Assembly (NCBI RefSeq): GCF_029893965.1
Contig: NZ_JARXXP010000003.1
Location: forward strand, 372,001 to 436,000
Length of the DNA stretch: 64,000 nt
Reading direction: 5' to 3'
Source of the DNA: Paenibacillus sp. PastM-3
GTDB lineage: Bacteria > Bacillota > Bacilli > Paenibacillales > Paenibacillaceae
Below the pieces are notes generated by a model. It worked only from the letters and a program-made list of their open reading frames with translations. It made no database searches and was not told the origin of the DNA. Made by a program: the position numbers and the translations under genes. Positions 52,307 to 61,349 of this stretch are shown piece by piece. The first letter of the stretch is position 1; each line of letters opens with the position of its first letter.

Positions 52307-55165
52307 ATGAAATTTGCCGTGCTTGATTTTGAAACTACGGGAACCCAATCTGTGGGTGAGATTATCCAGGTTGGCCTTGCCATTATAGAAGAAGACCGGT
52401 CTGTTTCCCGGGTATATGGGTCCTATGTCAAGCCCGGAACATCGATTCCTCCTTTTATTACAGGCTTGACCGGCATAACCGACGCTGATGTTGCAGATGC
52501 GCCGGAGCTGGATGAAATGATGATGGAGCTGGTCCCGCTGCTGGATGATGTTGTGCTGGTAGGGCATAATGTCGCATTTGATTTCCACTTTTTACAGAAT
52601 GCCCTGGACCGCTGCGGCTATTTGCCGTTTCAGGGCCGGATTCTCGATACGATTGATTTTCTCAAAATATGCTTTCCGTCGCTGACCACCTATCAGCTCG
52701 GTGCAGTCAGTGCACATTTCAAGCTGACGCATGAGCGTCCGCATCAGGCTGACAGCGATGCGCTGGCCACTGCGCTGGTGCTGCTTAAATGCCTTGACGA
52801 GCTGTACAGCCTGCCGCTGCTGACCATTCAGCGCCTGAATGAGCTGTTTGCCGGCGAGGACAGCGATCTGGCCTGGTATTTTGATGGCCTGCTTCACGAG
52901 CGGGAGATGGAAACCTTCCAGCCGGAGGGCGAGCTGACCTTTCACCGTCAGCTGGCACTTGCGGTCGGCGACTGGAATGAGCTTGTTTCACCGCGCGAGG
53001 AGGGTTCCGGCAATCCTTTGGAGAATGTATCCTTTGAGGACTACATGGCTGAGGTAACAGCCAGACTGAAGGATACGTTACCGCAGTATGAGACGCGGGA
53101 ATCACAGGAGATTATGATCGGCGAAGTAAAGACCGCCTTTCAGGAAGAAAAGCATCTGCTGATTGAAGCGGGTACCGGCACCGGCAAATCGCTGGGCTAC
53201 CTGCTGCCGGCTATTTATCATAGCGTGCGTACAGACCAGAAGGTGATGGTGAGCACACATACAATCAATCTGCAGGATCAGCTGCGGGAGCGCGACATCC
53301 CCCTCCTGACTACAGTGGTCCCGTTTCCGTTCAAGGCTGCCGTCTTTAAGGGAAGAGGGCACTATTTGTGTCTACGCAAGTTTGAACATAAAATAAATAA
53401 TAAGGATTTCGTAAGTACCAGGGAAGAAACGCTCACAGCAGCACAAATGCTTGTGTGGCTTACCCAGACGCAGTCCGGTGACGATGAGGAGCTGAATCTC
53501 AGCGGCCGCGGCGGCGACTTCTGGGAAAGTGTCGCCAGCGACACCGACTCCTGTCTGGGCCGGTCCTGTCCTTGGTTCCGTAAATGCTACTACCACCGGG
53601 CCAAGCATGAAGCCGGAATTGCCGATGTGGTCATTACGAATCATTCCAAGCTGTTCGCAGATGTAAAGGCCGGGCATCAGCTGCTGCCTGCCTATGAGCA
53701 TCTCGTGATTGATGAGGCACATCATCTGGAGGATGTGGCGGGCAAGCATCTGGGCATGCAGATGAAGTATTTCACTGTAGCCCATACGCTGACCCGGCTG
53801 TATAAGGACAGTAAGAGCGGCCAGCTCCCCGCGCTGCGCCAGACCCTGCAGTCTTCGGGAAGCGAGCAGGCCTCCGAATGGAGCAGTGTCATCGACCGGA
53901 TCTATCCGGATCTGCTGACCGTCAAGGAAACCTGGGATGTGCTCAGCGACAAGCTGTTCGGATTGCTGCCAGACCGCAGTGATGCCGCAGCGGGTGAGGC
54001 CGGGCAACTGGTGTCACGCCTGCATCCCGGCAAGAAGCCAAGGGACTGGGAAGAGCTGGCTGCGCTGGAGAACACGCTGAATCTCAGCCTCAGCGATATT
54101 ATCCGCAGGGGCGACAAGATGCTCAGTGAAATGCGCGATACCGACAGCCAGTCCTCCTCGGACAGTCTGGTAACCGACATCGGCGGCCTGTTTAAGGATC
54201 TGGCCTCGATCCGCGAGCAGATCCGTTTCTTCATGGGCCTGAATGATGAGAATGTTGTGTACTGGATGGAAGGGAGCAGCAATTACCGCGGCAAATCCCT
54301 GCAGCTGTATGCTGTACCGGTAGATGTCAGTGCCCAGCTGAAGGAGCTGTTCTTCGACAAAAAGAAAAGTATAACGCTGACCTCCGCAACGCTGTCTGTG
54401 GATAAATCCTTCCAGTTCATGATCGATAATCTCGGCCTGGGCGAGGCTGCGGAGCAGGAGCGGCTGATGACCGCACTGCTGCCTTCACCGTTTAATTACC
54501 GTGAGCAGGCACTGCTTGTGATACCGCGTGATTTTCCGAGCGTGAAGGGCAGTGTAGGGGATGCCAGGTTTGTTGACAAACTGGTGCACTCGCTGGCAGA
54601 AGCCGCTGTAGCAACCAAAGGCCGCATGCTGGTGCTGTTTACTTCCTATAAAATGCTGAGGCAGGTCTACGACCCGCTGAAGGAGGCACTGGCCACAGAG
54701 GACATCGCTGTTCTTGGGCAAGGTGTAGAGGGGGGGAGCCGCAGCAAACTGATCCGGCGTTTTCAGGACAGTTCTGCAGCGGTGCTGCTCGGAACCAGCA
54801 GCTTCTGGGAAGGCGTGGATATTCCCGGAGATGCGCTCACCTGTCTGGCGATTGTCAGACTGCCGTTCCAGCCCCCGAACCACCCGCTTGCAGAGGCCAA
54901 AGCCGAGCTGCTGCAGGCACAGAAGAAGAACCCGTTCATGAAGCTGTCGGTACCCCAGGCGGTTATCCGCTTCAAGCAGGGCTTCGGCCGGCTGGTTCGC
55001 ACCGCCCAGGATCGGGGAATTGTTATTGTATATGATACCAGGGTTATCGAGTCTTACTACGGGAAGTATTTCCTGTATTCGCTGCCCGGCCCCAAGATGG
55101 AGCATATGCTGACTGAGCAGATGGTTCCGAGAATCGAGGAATGGCTGGAGGGCGGCATTTCCTAA
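52307..55165 (+). CDS. dinG: DinG: exonuclease-helicase with iron-sulfur cysteines
   Basis: Large DNA repair enzyme (952 aa). The N-terminal DnaQ-like exonuclease domain starts FAVLDFETTGTQ (D-x-E) and has HNVAFDFHFL near 85. The helicase part has Walker A AGTGTGKS near residue 289, the DEAH box VIDEAHHLED near 466 and a C-terminal helicase domain ending with IRFKQGFGRLVRTAQDRGIV near 887. Four cysteines in the XPD-type arrangement are present: one in GRGHYLCLRK near 355, then C-x4-C-x5-C in CLGRSCPWFRKC, 60 residues on. That suggests a working 4Fe-4S cluster. Its start codon is ATG 52307, preceded by GAAAGGG. Confidence 0.93.
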   Translation: MKFAVLDFETTGTQSVGEIIQVGLAIIEEDRSVSRVYGSYVKPGTSIPPFITGLTGITDADVADAPELDEMMMELVPLLDDVVLVGHNVAFDFHFLQNALDRCGYLPFQGRILDTIDFLKICFPSLTTYQLGAVSAHFKLTHERPHQADSDALATALVLLKCLDELYSLPLLTIQRLNELFAGEDSDLAWYFDGLLHEREMETFQPEGELTFHRQLALAVGDWNELVSPREEGSGNPLENVSFEDYMAEVTARLKDTLPQYETRESQEIMIGEVKTAFQEEKHLLIEAGTGTGKSLGYLLPAIYHSVRTDQKVMVSTHTINLQDQLRERDIPLLTTVVPFPFKAAVFKGRGHYLCLRKFEHKINNKDFVSTREETLTAAQMLVWLTQTQSGDDEELNLSGRGGDFWESVASDTDSCLGRSCPWFRKCYYHRAKHEAGIADVVITNHSKLFADVKAGHQLLPAYEHLVIDEAHHLEDVAGKHLGMQMKYFTVAHTLTRLYKDSKSGQLPALRQTLQSSGSEQASEWSSVIDRIYPDLLTVKETWDVLSDKLFGLLPDRSDAAAGEAGQLVSRLHPGKKPRDWEELAALENTLNLSLSDIIRRGDKMLSEMRDTDSQSSSDSLVTDIGGLFKDLASIREQIRFFMGLNDENVVYWMEGSSNYRGKSLQLYAVPVDVSAQLKELFFDKKKSITLTSATLSVDKSFQFMIDNLGLGEAAEQERLMTALLPSPFNYREQALLVIPRDFPSVKGSVGDARFVDKLVHSLAEAAVATKGRMLVLFTSYKMLRQVYDPLKEALATEDIAVLGQGVEGGSRSKLIRRFQDSSAAVLLGTSSFWEGVDIPGDALTCLAIVRLPFQPPNHPLAEAKAELLQAQKKNPFMKLSVPQAVIRFKQGFGRLVRTAQDRGIVIVYDTRVIESYYGKYFLYSLPGPKMEHMLTEQMVPRIEEWLEGGIS

Positions 55166-55282
55166 AATGCATTCATTTCATTCTTAATCTAGTTCCGCAT
55201 CTGCTTCCTGTCTGTTTGAGTAACGGGGAGCGGTGCGGCTTTCATACACATCCGAGTGATACTAAATTTAGGAGGAGAAGAC

Positions 55283-55936
55283 ATGAAATCGGACAAAATA
55301 TCGGAGGCTGTCGTACGCAGGCTCCCAGTGTATCTGCGTTTCCTGAATGATCTCCAGAAGCGCGAAATTGCAACCGTTTCTTCCCAGGAGCTGGGACAGA
55401 AGCTTGACCTTAATCCGGCACAGATCCGCAAGGACCTGGCTTATTTCGGCGACTTCGGCCGGAAGGGCATCGGTTATGATGTATCCTATCTGATTGAAAA
55501 AATCCGCCATATCCTCAAGCTTGACCAGCAGATCAACGTGGCTCTGGTCGGTGCGGGGAACCTGGGCCATGCCCTTTCCAATTATAATGCTTATCTGAAG
55601 GATACGATGAAAATCACTGCCGTATTCGACTCCTACGCACCCAAGGTCGGCCAGAAAATCAACTCCCTGACGGTTCAGCCGATGGAGGAGCTGGGCCAGA
55701 CCATCCGTGAGCAGGGAATCCGGATCGGCATTATTACTGTACCGGACAGTGAAGCGCAGAATGTAGCCGATATTCTGGTGGAATCGGGCATCGAGGCTAT
55801 TCTAAATTTTGCTCCGGTTATTCTCAAGACTCCGCCGTCGATCCGTATTCATGCGGCCGATTTTACGACTGATCTGCAGAGCCTTGCCTACTATTTGCAT
55901 GACGGAAAGGAAGAAATTACCGATGAGCAGCAATAA
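55283..55936 (+). CDS. rex: Redox-sensing transcriptional repressor Rex
   Basis: Binds DNA when NADH is low and lets go when NADH is high; controls fermentation and respiration genes. N-terminal winged helix (about residues 1-75, with LDLNPAQIRKDLAYFGDFGRKGIGY) and C-terminal Rossmann domain with GAGNLGHAL near 92. ATG 55283 follows AGGAGGAGAAG and gives 217 aa, close to B. subtilis. The last 14 bases overlap the following deaminase gene. Confidence 0.96.
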   Translation: MKSDKISEAVVRRLPVYLRFLNDLQKREIATVSSQELGQKLDLNPAQIRKDLAYFGDFGRKGIGYDVSYLIEKIRHILKLDQQINVALVGAGNLGHALSNYNAYLKDTMKITAVFDSYAPKVGQKINSLTVQPMEELGQTIREQGIRIGIITVPDSEAQNVADILVESGIEAILNFAPVILKTPPSIRIHAADFTTDLQSLAYYLHDGKEEITDEQQ

Positions 55937-57224
55937 AACGATAATCGCGAACGGCCGGTTTCTTGTACCTGGCTCGCTTCAGCCTGTCCTGAGCGGTTAT
56001 ATGACCATAGAAGATGATCTGATCACATACATAGGGGAAGACAAGCCTGCAGCCGAAGATGGTGTTCTGACGGTTGACGGCAGCCGTCTGCTGTTCATGC
56101 CGGGACTGGTCAATACCCACGGCCATGCGGCGATGTCGCTGCTGCGCGGGTATGGTGACGATATGGTGCTTCAGTCTTGGCTGCAGGAAAAAATGTGGCC
56201 GATGGAAGCGAAATTTACCGGAGATGATGTGTACTGGGGAACAGCCCTGTCCGTTCTGGAAATGCTCAAGGGCGGAACAACAACTTTCCTTGATATGTAT
56301 GATCATATGGACCGGGTGGCCGAGGTTACAGAACAGTCGGGTATCCGTGCTGTACTGATGCGCGGCGCCATCGGCCTGTGTCCTGAGGATGTGCAGAACC
56401 AGAAGCTTGCGGAAGCCGTGGAATTTGCCCGTAACTGGCACGGCAAGGCGGACGGCAGAATTACGGCAATGCTCTCGCCACACGCGCCTTACACCTGTCC
56501 GCCGGACTTCTTCATGAAATTTGTCCAGGCGGCTCATGATCTGGACCTGCCGATGCATACGCATATGTCCGAAACCCGGCATGAAGTGGAGCAGAATGTG
56601 GCCGATTACGGCCTGCGCCCGGTGGCGCATCTGGAGAAGCTGGGCATGTTCACCCGCCCATCCCTGATCGCCCACGGTGTTCATCTGAATGATGAAGAAA
56701 TTGAAATTCTGGCCAAATACAATGTCGGAGTATCCCATAATCCGGGCAGCAACCTTAAGCTGGCGAGCGGGGTAGCCCGTGTACCGGACCTGCTTAGAGC
56801 GGGAGTCAAAGTCTCACTCGGCACTGACGGAGCGGCAAGCAACAACAACCTTGACATGTTCGAGGAGATGCGGCTGGCCGCGCTGATCCATAAAGGCGTC
56901 AGCGGCGATCCGACTGCCGTACCTGCGCCGGAAGCGCTGCTGATGGCAACGGAATACGGGGCAGCTTCCATCTACCTGAACAACGTCGGCCGACTGGCTG
57001 CGGGCATGAAAGCTGACTTTATCGCCATTGATATTGACCAGCCCCATCTGCTGCCGCATTCCGATCTGCTCTCCCATGCCGTCTACTCGGCAAGTGCAAA
57101 GGATGTTGAGCATGTCTGGGTTAACGGCAAACAGGTTGTAAAGCACGGCCAGTGCCTGACACTGGATGAAGAGGAAGTCCGCCGCAAAGCGCAGGAAACC
57201 TTTGAAAGCCTGCTTAAAAGATAA
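55923..57224 (+). CDS. MTA/SAH deaminase-type amidohydrolase
   Basis: Metal-dependent amidohydrolase of 433 aa. Metal ligands: VNTHGHAAMSLLRG near residues 64-77, HTHMSETRHEVEQN near 206, HGVHLNDEEIEILAK near 250 and GTDGAASNNNLDMFEEMR near 300. This matches 5-methylthioadenosine/S-adenosylhomocysteine deaminases (MtaD). Since mqnA in this window points to the futalosine route, an aminofutalosine deaminase, which belongs to the same group, is an alternative. ATG 55923 overlaps rex, so the two genes are coupled. Confidence 0.85.
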   Translation: MSSNKTIIANGRFLVPGSLQPVLSGYMTIEDDLITYIGEDKPAAEDGVLTVDGSRLLFMPGLVNTHGHAAMSLLRGYGDDMVLQSWLQEKMWPMEAKFTGDDVYWGTALSVLEMLKGGTTTFLDMYDHMDRVAEVTEQSGIRAVLMRGAIGLCPEDVQNQKLAEAVEFARNWHGKADGRITAMLSPHAPYTCPPDFFMKFVQAAHDLDLPMHTHMSETRHEVEQNVADYGLRPVAHLEKLGMFTRPSLIAHGVHLNDEEIEILAKYNVGVSHNPGSNLKLASGVARVPDLLRAGVKVSLGTDGAASNNNLDMFEEMRLAALIHKGVSGDPTAVPAPEALLMATEYGAASIYLNNVGRLAAGMKADFIAIDIDQPHLLPHSDLLSHAVYSASAKDVEHVWVNGKQVVKHGQCLTLDEEEVRRKAQETFESLLKR

Positions 57225-57280
57225 TATTATGCAAATTAAACGGATAACACCGTCAGTTATTTAGGAAAGGGAGCTGCACT

Positions 57281-57799
57281 TTGAGGAAAAGGAAAAAATG
57301 GCTTCCGCTGGCGATCAGTGCGGCACTGCTCCTTTTGTTCGGACTGGGGCAGTTCTATGCCTATATTATGAAGGATCAGTGGGCCGAGCGCAGCGCAGCC
57401 AGGGAAGTGGCCAGAAGCCGTGCGGGACTGACTGAGGTGACCAAGGCCCAAAAATCCGTCTGGGATGAAAATGCAGCCTACTGGGTGCTTACAGGAAAGA
57501 ATGAGGCGGGCACCGAGCTGATGGTCTGGGTCCGCTTTACACTTGACGGCAAACCGGCAGGAGGCGACAACGATATTTATGCGGCAGAGCTGTCGCAGGG
57601 TACCTCGGAGCAGCAGATCCGGGAGAAGCTTGCTTCTGAGCTGCCCGGTGCAGATATCAGGCGGCTTTTGCCCGGCGTATTTAACGGAGAATATGCATGG
57701 CAGGTCTTCTACAAGCAGGAAGGACGGTATTATTACCGGTTCTACCGGTTCAGCGATGGTACGGCAATCGGGGACGGCTATAGCCTGCCGAGTAAATAA
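57281..57799 (+). CDS. YpmB-like exported protein (DUF5590)
   Basis: A 172-residue protein with a basic N-terminus (RKRKKW) and a hydrophobic anchor (LPLAISAALLLLFGLGQFYAYIM), so it is held in the membrane facing out. The rest has two small PepSY-like beta-rich modules: AYWVLTGKNEAGTELMVWVRFT near 66 and YAWQVFYKQEGRYYYRFYRFSDGT near 134. Position after dinG and before asnS equals B. subtilis ypmB. Start is TTG 57281 after AGGAAAGGGAG. Confidence 0.75.
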   Translation: MRKRKKWLPLAISAALLLLFGLGQFYAYIMKDQWAERSAAREVARSRAGLTEVTKAQKSVWDENAAYWVLTGKNEAGTELMVWVRFTLDGKPAGGDNDIYAAELSQGTSEQQIREKLASELPGADIRRLLPGVFNGEYAWQVFYKQEGRYYYRFYRFSDGTAIGDGYSLPSK

Positions 57800-57818
57800 T
57801 ACAGCGGGAAACGGCATA

Positions 57819-57855
57819 AGCAGCAGGTGGACGTAATGGTCCGGCTGCTGTTTTT
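57819..57855 (+). terminator. Terminator after the YpmB-like gene
   Basis: AGCAGC(AGGT)GGAC pairs with GTCC-GG-CTGCTG, then TTTTT. Confidence 0.8.
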
Positions 57856-57952
57856 GTTATGCGCAACCTTCAGAATATGATGAGCATGCATTTTTTTGAT
57901 ATATAGCTTGTATAGCAATCATGATACTGAAGCGTAGTTGCTCAAACTTTAA

Positions 57953-58102
57953 AAAAAGGGAGAAATTACAGGGGATACTGAACGTTATCTTAGTCAGGCT
58001 GTGGATTTGTTTGAGGAAATTCTGGCGCTTGGTTATCTGCTCGAAAAAAAGTTTGTTCAAAGCAGGCTCATCATTTATGTCTTTTTTGTCGATATGAAAT
58101 AG
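57953..58102 (+). pseudogene. Possible gene remnant
   Basis: An open stretch of 49 codons without an ATG, GTG or TTG at a sensible place but with protein-like content (DTERYLSQAVDLFEEILALG near the start). It is preceded by an AAAAGGG segment. It lies in the 507-base gap between ypmB and the FtsH-partner gene, which is AT-rich. It may be the end of a decayed gene, or chance. Confidence 0.25.
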
Positions 58103-58183
58103 AAACAAAGGAGTATATCCAAAAATTAGTACCAAAAATTTTAAATATATTCACAAATTTATGCGGAATCGTATATACACCTA

Positions 58184-58192
58184 TGATATACT
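58184..58192 (+). promoter_or_regulatory. Extended -10 promoter of the FtsH-like pair
   Basis: TGATATACT, followed by three GCATG-type segments (58196, 58209, 58221) that can form two mutually exclusive small hairpins in the leader. Confidence 0.5.
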
Positions 58193-58306
58193 AATGCATG
58201 TACTTAAGACATGCGAAAGAGCATGCCGGATAATAAGTTATCGCTAAACATGCTATCTTAACTATTTATTTAATATATTGTCTTACATCTGAGAGGAGGA
58301 CGTTGC

Positions 58307-58849
58307 TTGAAATTACGTCTTGTACCTGTGCTGTTAACGTCTCTGTTGTCTGCGGCGCTGTTGTTTGGGGGCTGGTATGCTTACCGCCAGTTCGCTGTCC
58401 AGGAGCCGCTTCAGAAGATTGTATCATCCTATGAAGGAGTAAATAAATCACATATTAGTATTAACCGCAATGAAGTGACTTTGAAACTTAATCTTGAACC
58501 TGGAACGAAATTGCGTGAGCTTGTGCAGTATGTTAATAGCGAAGGAAAGTCAGCAATCGGCAGCCGTACGCTCAAGCTTGATGTTGACCAGAACTCCAGT
58601 GCATTGCTTGATGAATATTGGGACAAGGCAATGTTTTCCGTCGCAGAAGCGATGGAGAGCCGTAAATATACACTGATTCCGGCCAAGCTTGACGGACTCA
58701 AGGCACAAAGCTCCGAGTTTCAGAATGTGACGGCAACGACAGAAATCGATGATAATAACGTCTACGTGAGCCTGAGTGACGGTAAACAGAGCAAGTTTAT
58801 TATTTTACCGCGGGTTCCTGCAGCGATGGGAGTGTGGAATAATGCCTAA
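58307..58849 (+). CDS. Membrane-anchored extracytoplasmic partner of the FtsH-like protease
   Basis: I do not recognise this family by name. The 180-residue product has one N-terminal hydrophobic segment (LVPVLLTSLLSAALLFGGWYAY, residues 5-26), so about 150 residues should lie outside the membrane. The outer part starts with EPLQKIVSSYEGVNKSHISINRNEVTLKL-like alternating residues, which recall the opening of the FtsH extracytoplasmic domain (a helix, then a strand with xNxVT). Start is TTG 58307 after GAGAGGAGGA. The stop overlaps the protease start by eight bases. That coupling suggests it stands in for the missing outer domain of the protease; this is inference. Confidence 0.6.
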   Translation: MKLRLVPVLLTSLLSAALLFGGWYAYRQFAVQEPLQKIVSSYEGVNKSHISINRNEVTLKLNLEPGTKLRELVQYVNSEGKSAIGSRTLKLDVDQNSSALLDEYWDKAMFSVAEAMESRKYTLIPAKLDGLKAQSSEFQNVTATTEIDDNNVYVSLSDGKQSKFIILPRVPAAMGVWNNA

Positions 58850-60344
58850 GTATTGGAAGGAAGTCCTCGCCGGTTTTGCACCGGTGCTGCTTGTTTTTAT
58901 GGCTTTTGTCGGCATTAATATTTTTCCGGTTGTTATCGCTGCGGGCATGCTCGGCGCCCTGCTGCTGATTGCCCATCTGCGCGGCGGTTTGACAGTCAAT
59001 GCCGGTGCCGACAAGAAGCGTAAGAAGAACGGCCCGTCGAAGCTTACCTTTGAGGAGATCGGCGGCCAGGACAATGCCAAGCAGGAGCTGCGTGAAGCCC
59101 TTGACTTTCTGATCCGTCATGAGGAGATCAGCAAGTTCGGGATCCGCCCGCTCAAGGGGATTCTGCTGACCGGACCTCCGGGGACAGGGAAGACGCTGAT
59201 GGCCAAGGCTGCGGCACATTATACCAATTCCGTCTTTGTTGCGGCATCAGGCAGTGAGTTTGTGGAAATGTATGTAGGTGTCGGGGCCGGACGTATCCGT
59301 GATTTGTTCAAGGATGCCCGTACCCGTGCCGTTAAGGAAAACAAGCAGAGCGCCATTATTTTTATCGACGAGATTGATGTTATCGGCGGAAAGCGTGAAG
59401 GCGGACAGCAGCGCGAGTATGACCAGACGCTGAACCAGCTGCTGACCGAGATGGACGGGATCTACAATAACGATGCACCGCGGATTCTGCTGATAGCTGC
59501 AACGAACCGTAAAGAAATGCTTGATTCCGCACTGCTGCGTCCGGGCCGGTTTGACCGCCACATCCAGGTGGATATGCCAGACAAAAAAGGGCGTAAGTCC
59601 ATTCTCGACCTTCATGCCAAGAACAAGCCGCTGCATGCCAGTGTTGATCTGGACAAAATCTCAGAGGAAGCCTACGGGTTCTCCGGTGCGCAGCTGGAAA
59701 GCGTCATGAACGAAGCAGCGATATATATGATGCGCGAAAATCTGACCCAGGTGGAGCAGCGCCATTTATCCTCAGCGATCGACAAGGTGATGATGGGCGA
59801 GAAGACAGACCGTGAGACCAACCAGGAAGAAAAGCGCCGGGTGGCGATTCACGAATTGGGCCATGCGATTATGGCAGAGCTGCTGCGTCCGGGAAGCGTC
59901 AGCCAGGTAACACTGACTCCGCGGGGACAGGCACTCGGTTATGTGCGCCACAATCCGCAGACTGAGCAATACCTGTATACGAAGGATTATCTGGAGCACC
60001 AGATCATGATTGCGCTTGGCGGCGCAGCCTCTGAGGAAATGTATTACGGGGGACGCAGCACAGGCTCACGCGGTGACTTTGATCAGGCCCTGAATATTGT
60101 AGAGACCATGATGAAATCAGGCCTCACCTCTCTGGGAATCGCAAATCTGCAAATGGTTACCACAGAAGAGCTTATGAAGGAAAATAGTAAAATACTGGAT
60201 GAGCTTATGATCCGTACGCGTGAACTGCTGGAGGATCAGCGTAACATATTTGATTACTCCCTTGACATCCTTATGAAGGAAGAAGTTCTCTCCGGAGAGC
60301 AATTTCGTTGTCAATTTCGTGACAGTGTAAAATTACCGGCATAA
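58842..60344 (+). CDS. FtsH-like AAA+ membrane metalloprotease, short form
   Basis: ATP-dependent protease of 500 aa. Hydrophobic residues 8-46 form one or two membrane segments with no extracytoplasmic domain between them. Walker A GPPGTGKT near 110, Walker B FIDEID near 174, the second region of homology ATNRKEMLDSALLRPGRFDR near 220, and the zinc motif HELGH at 337-341 with a later Asp in GSRGDFDQA near 410 are all intact, so both ATPase and protease should work. FtsH proper is about 600 residues or more, with a 70-80 residue outer domain. This is therefore a paralogue, not the housekeeping FtsH. It sits where bacilli have aspB. Confidence 0.85.
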   Translation: MPKYWKEVLAGFAPVLLVFMAFVGINIFPVVIAAGMLGALLLIAHLRGGLTVNAGADKKRKKNGPSKLTFEEIGGQDNAKQELREALDFLIRHEEISKFGIRPLKGILLTGPPGTGKTLMAKAAAHYTNSVFVAASGSEFVEMYVGVGAGRIRDLFKDARTRAVKENKQSAIIFIDEIDVIGGKREGGQQREYDQTLNQLLTEMDGIYNNDAPRILLIAATNRKEMLDSALLRPGRFDRHIQVDMPDKKGRKSILDLHAKNKPLHASVDLDKISEEAYGFSGAQLESVMNEAAIYMMRENLTQVEQRHLSSAIDKVMMGEKTDRETNQEEKRRVAIHELGHAIMAELLRPGSVSQVTLTPRGQALGYVRHNPQTEQYLYTKDYLEHQIMIALGGAASEEMYYGGRSTGSRGDFDQALNIVETMMKSGLTSLGIANLQMVTTEELMKENSKILDELMIRTRELLEDQRNIFDYSLDILMKEEVLSGEQFRCQFRDSVKLPA

Positions 60345-60369
60345 ATATTTATGCCGGTTATTTTTTTTT
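60335..60369 (+). terminator. Terminator overlapping the FtsH-like stop codon
   Basis: ACCGGCATAAA-TA-TTTATGCCGGT, then TA and nine T; the stop codon lies inside the left arm. Confidence 0.93.
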
Positions 60370-60476
60370 ACTTTTGAGACATGCTAAGATATTATTATAT
60401 GTCGTGCTACATATTTTTTTCGACAGACAAGGTACAATACAAAAGTATAGATACCTGAAAGGATGGAGGCTTTTAC

Positions 60477-61349
60477 ATGAAGTTTAAAAAGATTGGTGTC
60501 ATCGGCGGTGGCACAATGGGACAAGGGATTGCCGAAATGCTGGCAGCCAAAGGCCTGGATGTATTACTGGTGGAGAAAAACGCAGAAAGACTGGACTACT
60601 CCTATGAGATGATCGAGACAAATCTCGATAAGCAATTGGAGAAATGGGCAATTACCCAGGCTGAGAAGAAACTGATTCTGAGCCGTATCCAGAAAGTAAC
60701 ACACTTCGCTGAGCTCAGCTCCTGCGATATGGTCATCGAAACCATTACTGAAGATCTTGAAGATAAGCAAAAAGTGTTCAACCAGCTTGACCAGGTATGT
60801 CCAAGCCACATTATTCTGGCCAGCAACACTTCCACACTAAGCTTGACTGAGCTTGCCAGCTCTACAATGTACCCTGAGCGCGTTATCGGCATGCATTTCA
60901 TACATCCTGTCGGCAAGGTGGATCTTGTCGAAATCGTGCGCGGTCTGAAAACCTCTGACAGCACTTTTGAAGATACCAAATCCTTTGTTGATGAAATCGT
61001 TGAGAAGAAGGGCGTAATGATTTATGAATCCCCGGGATTTGTAACTTCACGCCTCATTTGCCTGTTTATAAACGAAGCTATGCACGTCCTGCAGGAAGGT
61101 GTTGCTTCACCTGAGGATATCGATGACGCAATGCGTATCGGTTACCAGTTCCAGCACGGGCCGCTTGAAATGGCAGACCGTTTCGGCCTGGATTCCGTAC
61201 TTGCCGCACTTGAGAACATGTTCCGTGAATATGGAGAGCTGAAATACCGTCCATCCACGATTCTTAAGAAAATGGTGCGTGCAGGACAACTGGGTGCTAA
61301 ATCGGGCGAAGGCTTCTTCAAGTATGACAAGGATGGTGACCGTGTATGA
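60477..61349 (+). CDS. 3-hydroxyacyl-CoA (3-hydroxybutyryl-CoA) dehydrogenase
   Basis: NAD-dependent oxidoreductase of 290 aa. The nucleotide loop IGVIGGGTMGQGIAEMLA is near residues 6-23, the catalytic histidine in RVIGMHFIHPVGKVDLVEIV near 139, and the C-terminal dimer domain FVTSRLICLFINEAMHVLQEG near 188. It could act in fatty acid breakdown or in butyrate/polyhydroxybutyrate metabolism. It overlaps ackA by four bases, an unusual pairing that hints at a shared fermentative or acyl-CoA role. Start after GGATGGAGGC. Confidence 0.92.
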   Translation: MKFKKIGVIGGGTMGQGIAEMLAAKGLDVLLVEKNAERLDYSYEMIETNLDKQLEKWAITQAEKKLILSRIQKVTHFAELSSCDMVIETITEDLEDKQKVFNQLDQVCPSHIILASNTSTLSLTELASSTMYPERVIGMHFIHPVGKVDLVEIVRGLKTSDSTFEDTKSFVDEIVEKKGVMIYESPGFVTSRLICLFINEAMHVLQEGVASPEDIDDAMRIGYQFQHGPLEMADRFGLDSVLAALENMFREYGELKYRPSTILKKMVRAGQLGAKSGEGFFKYDKDGDRV

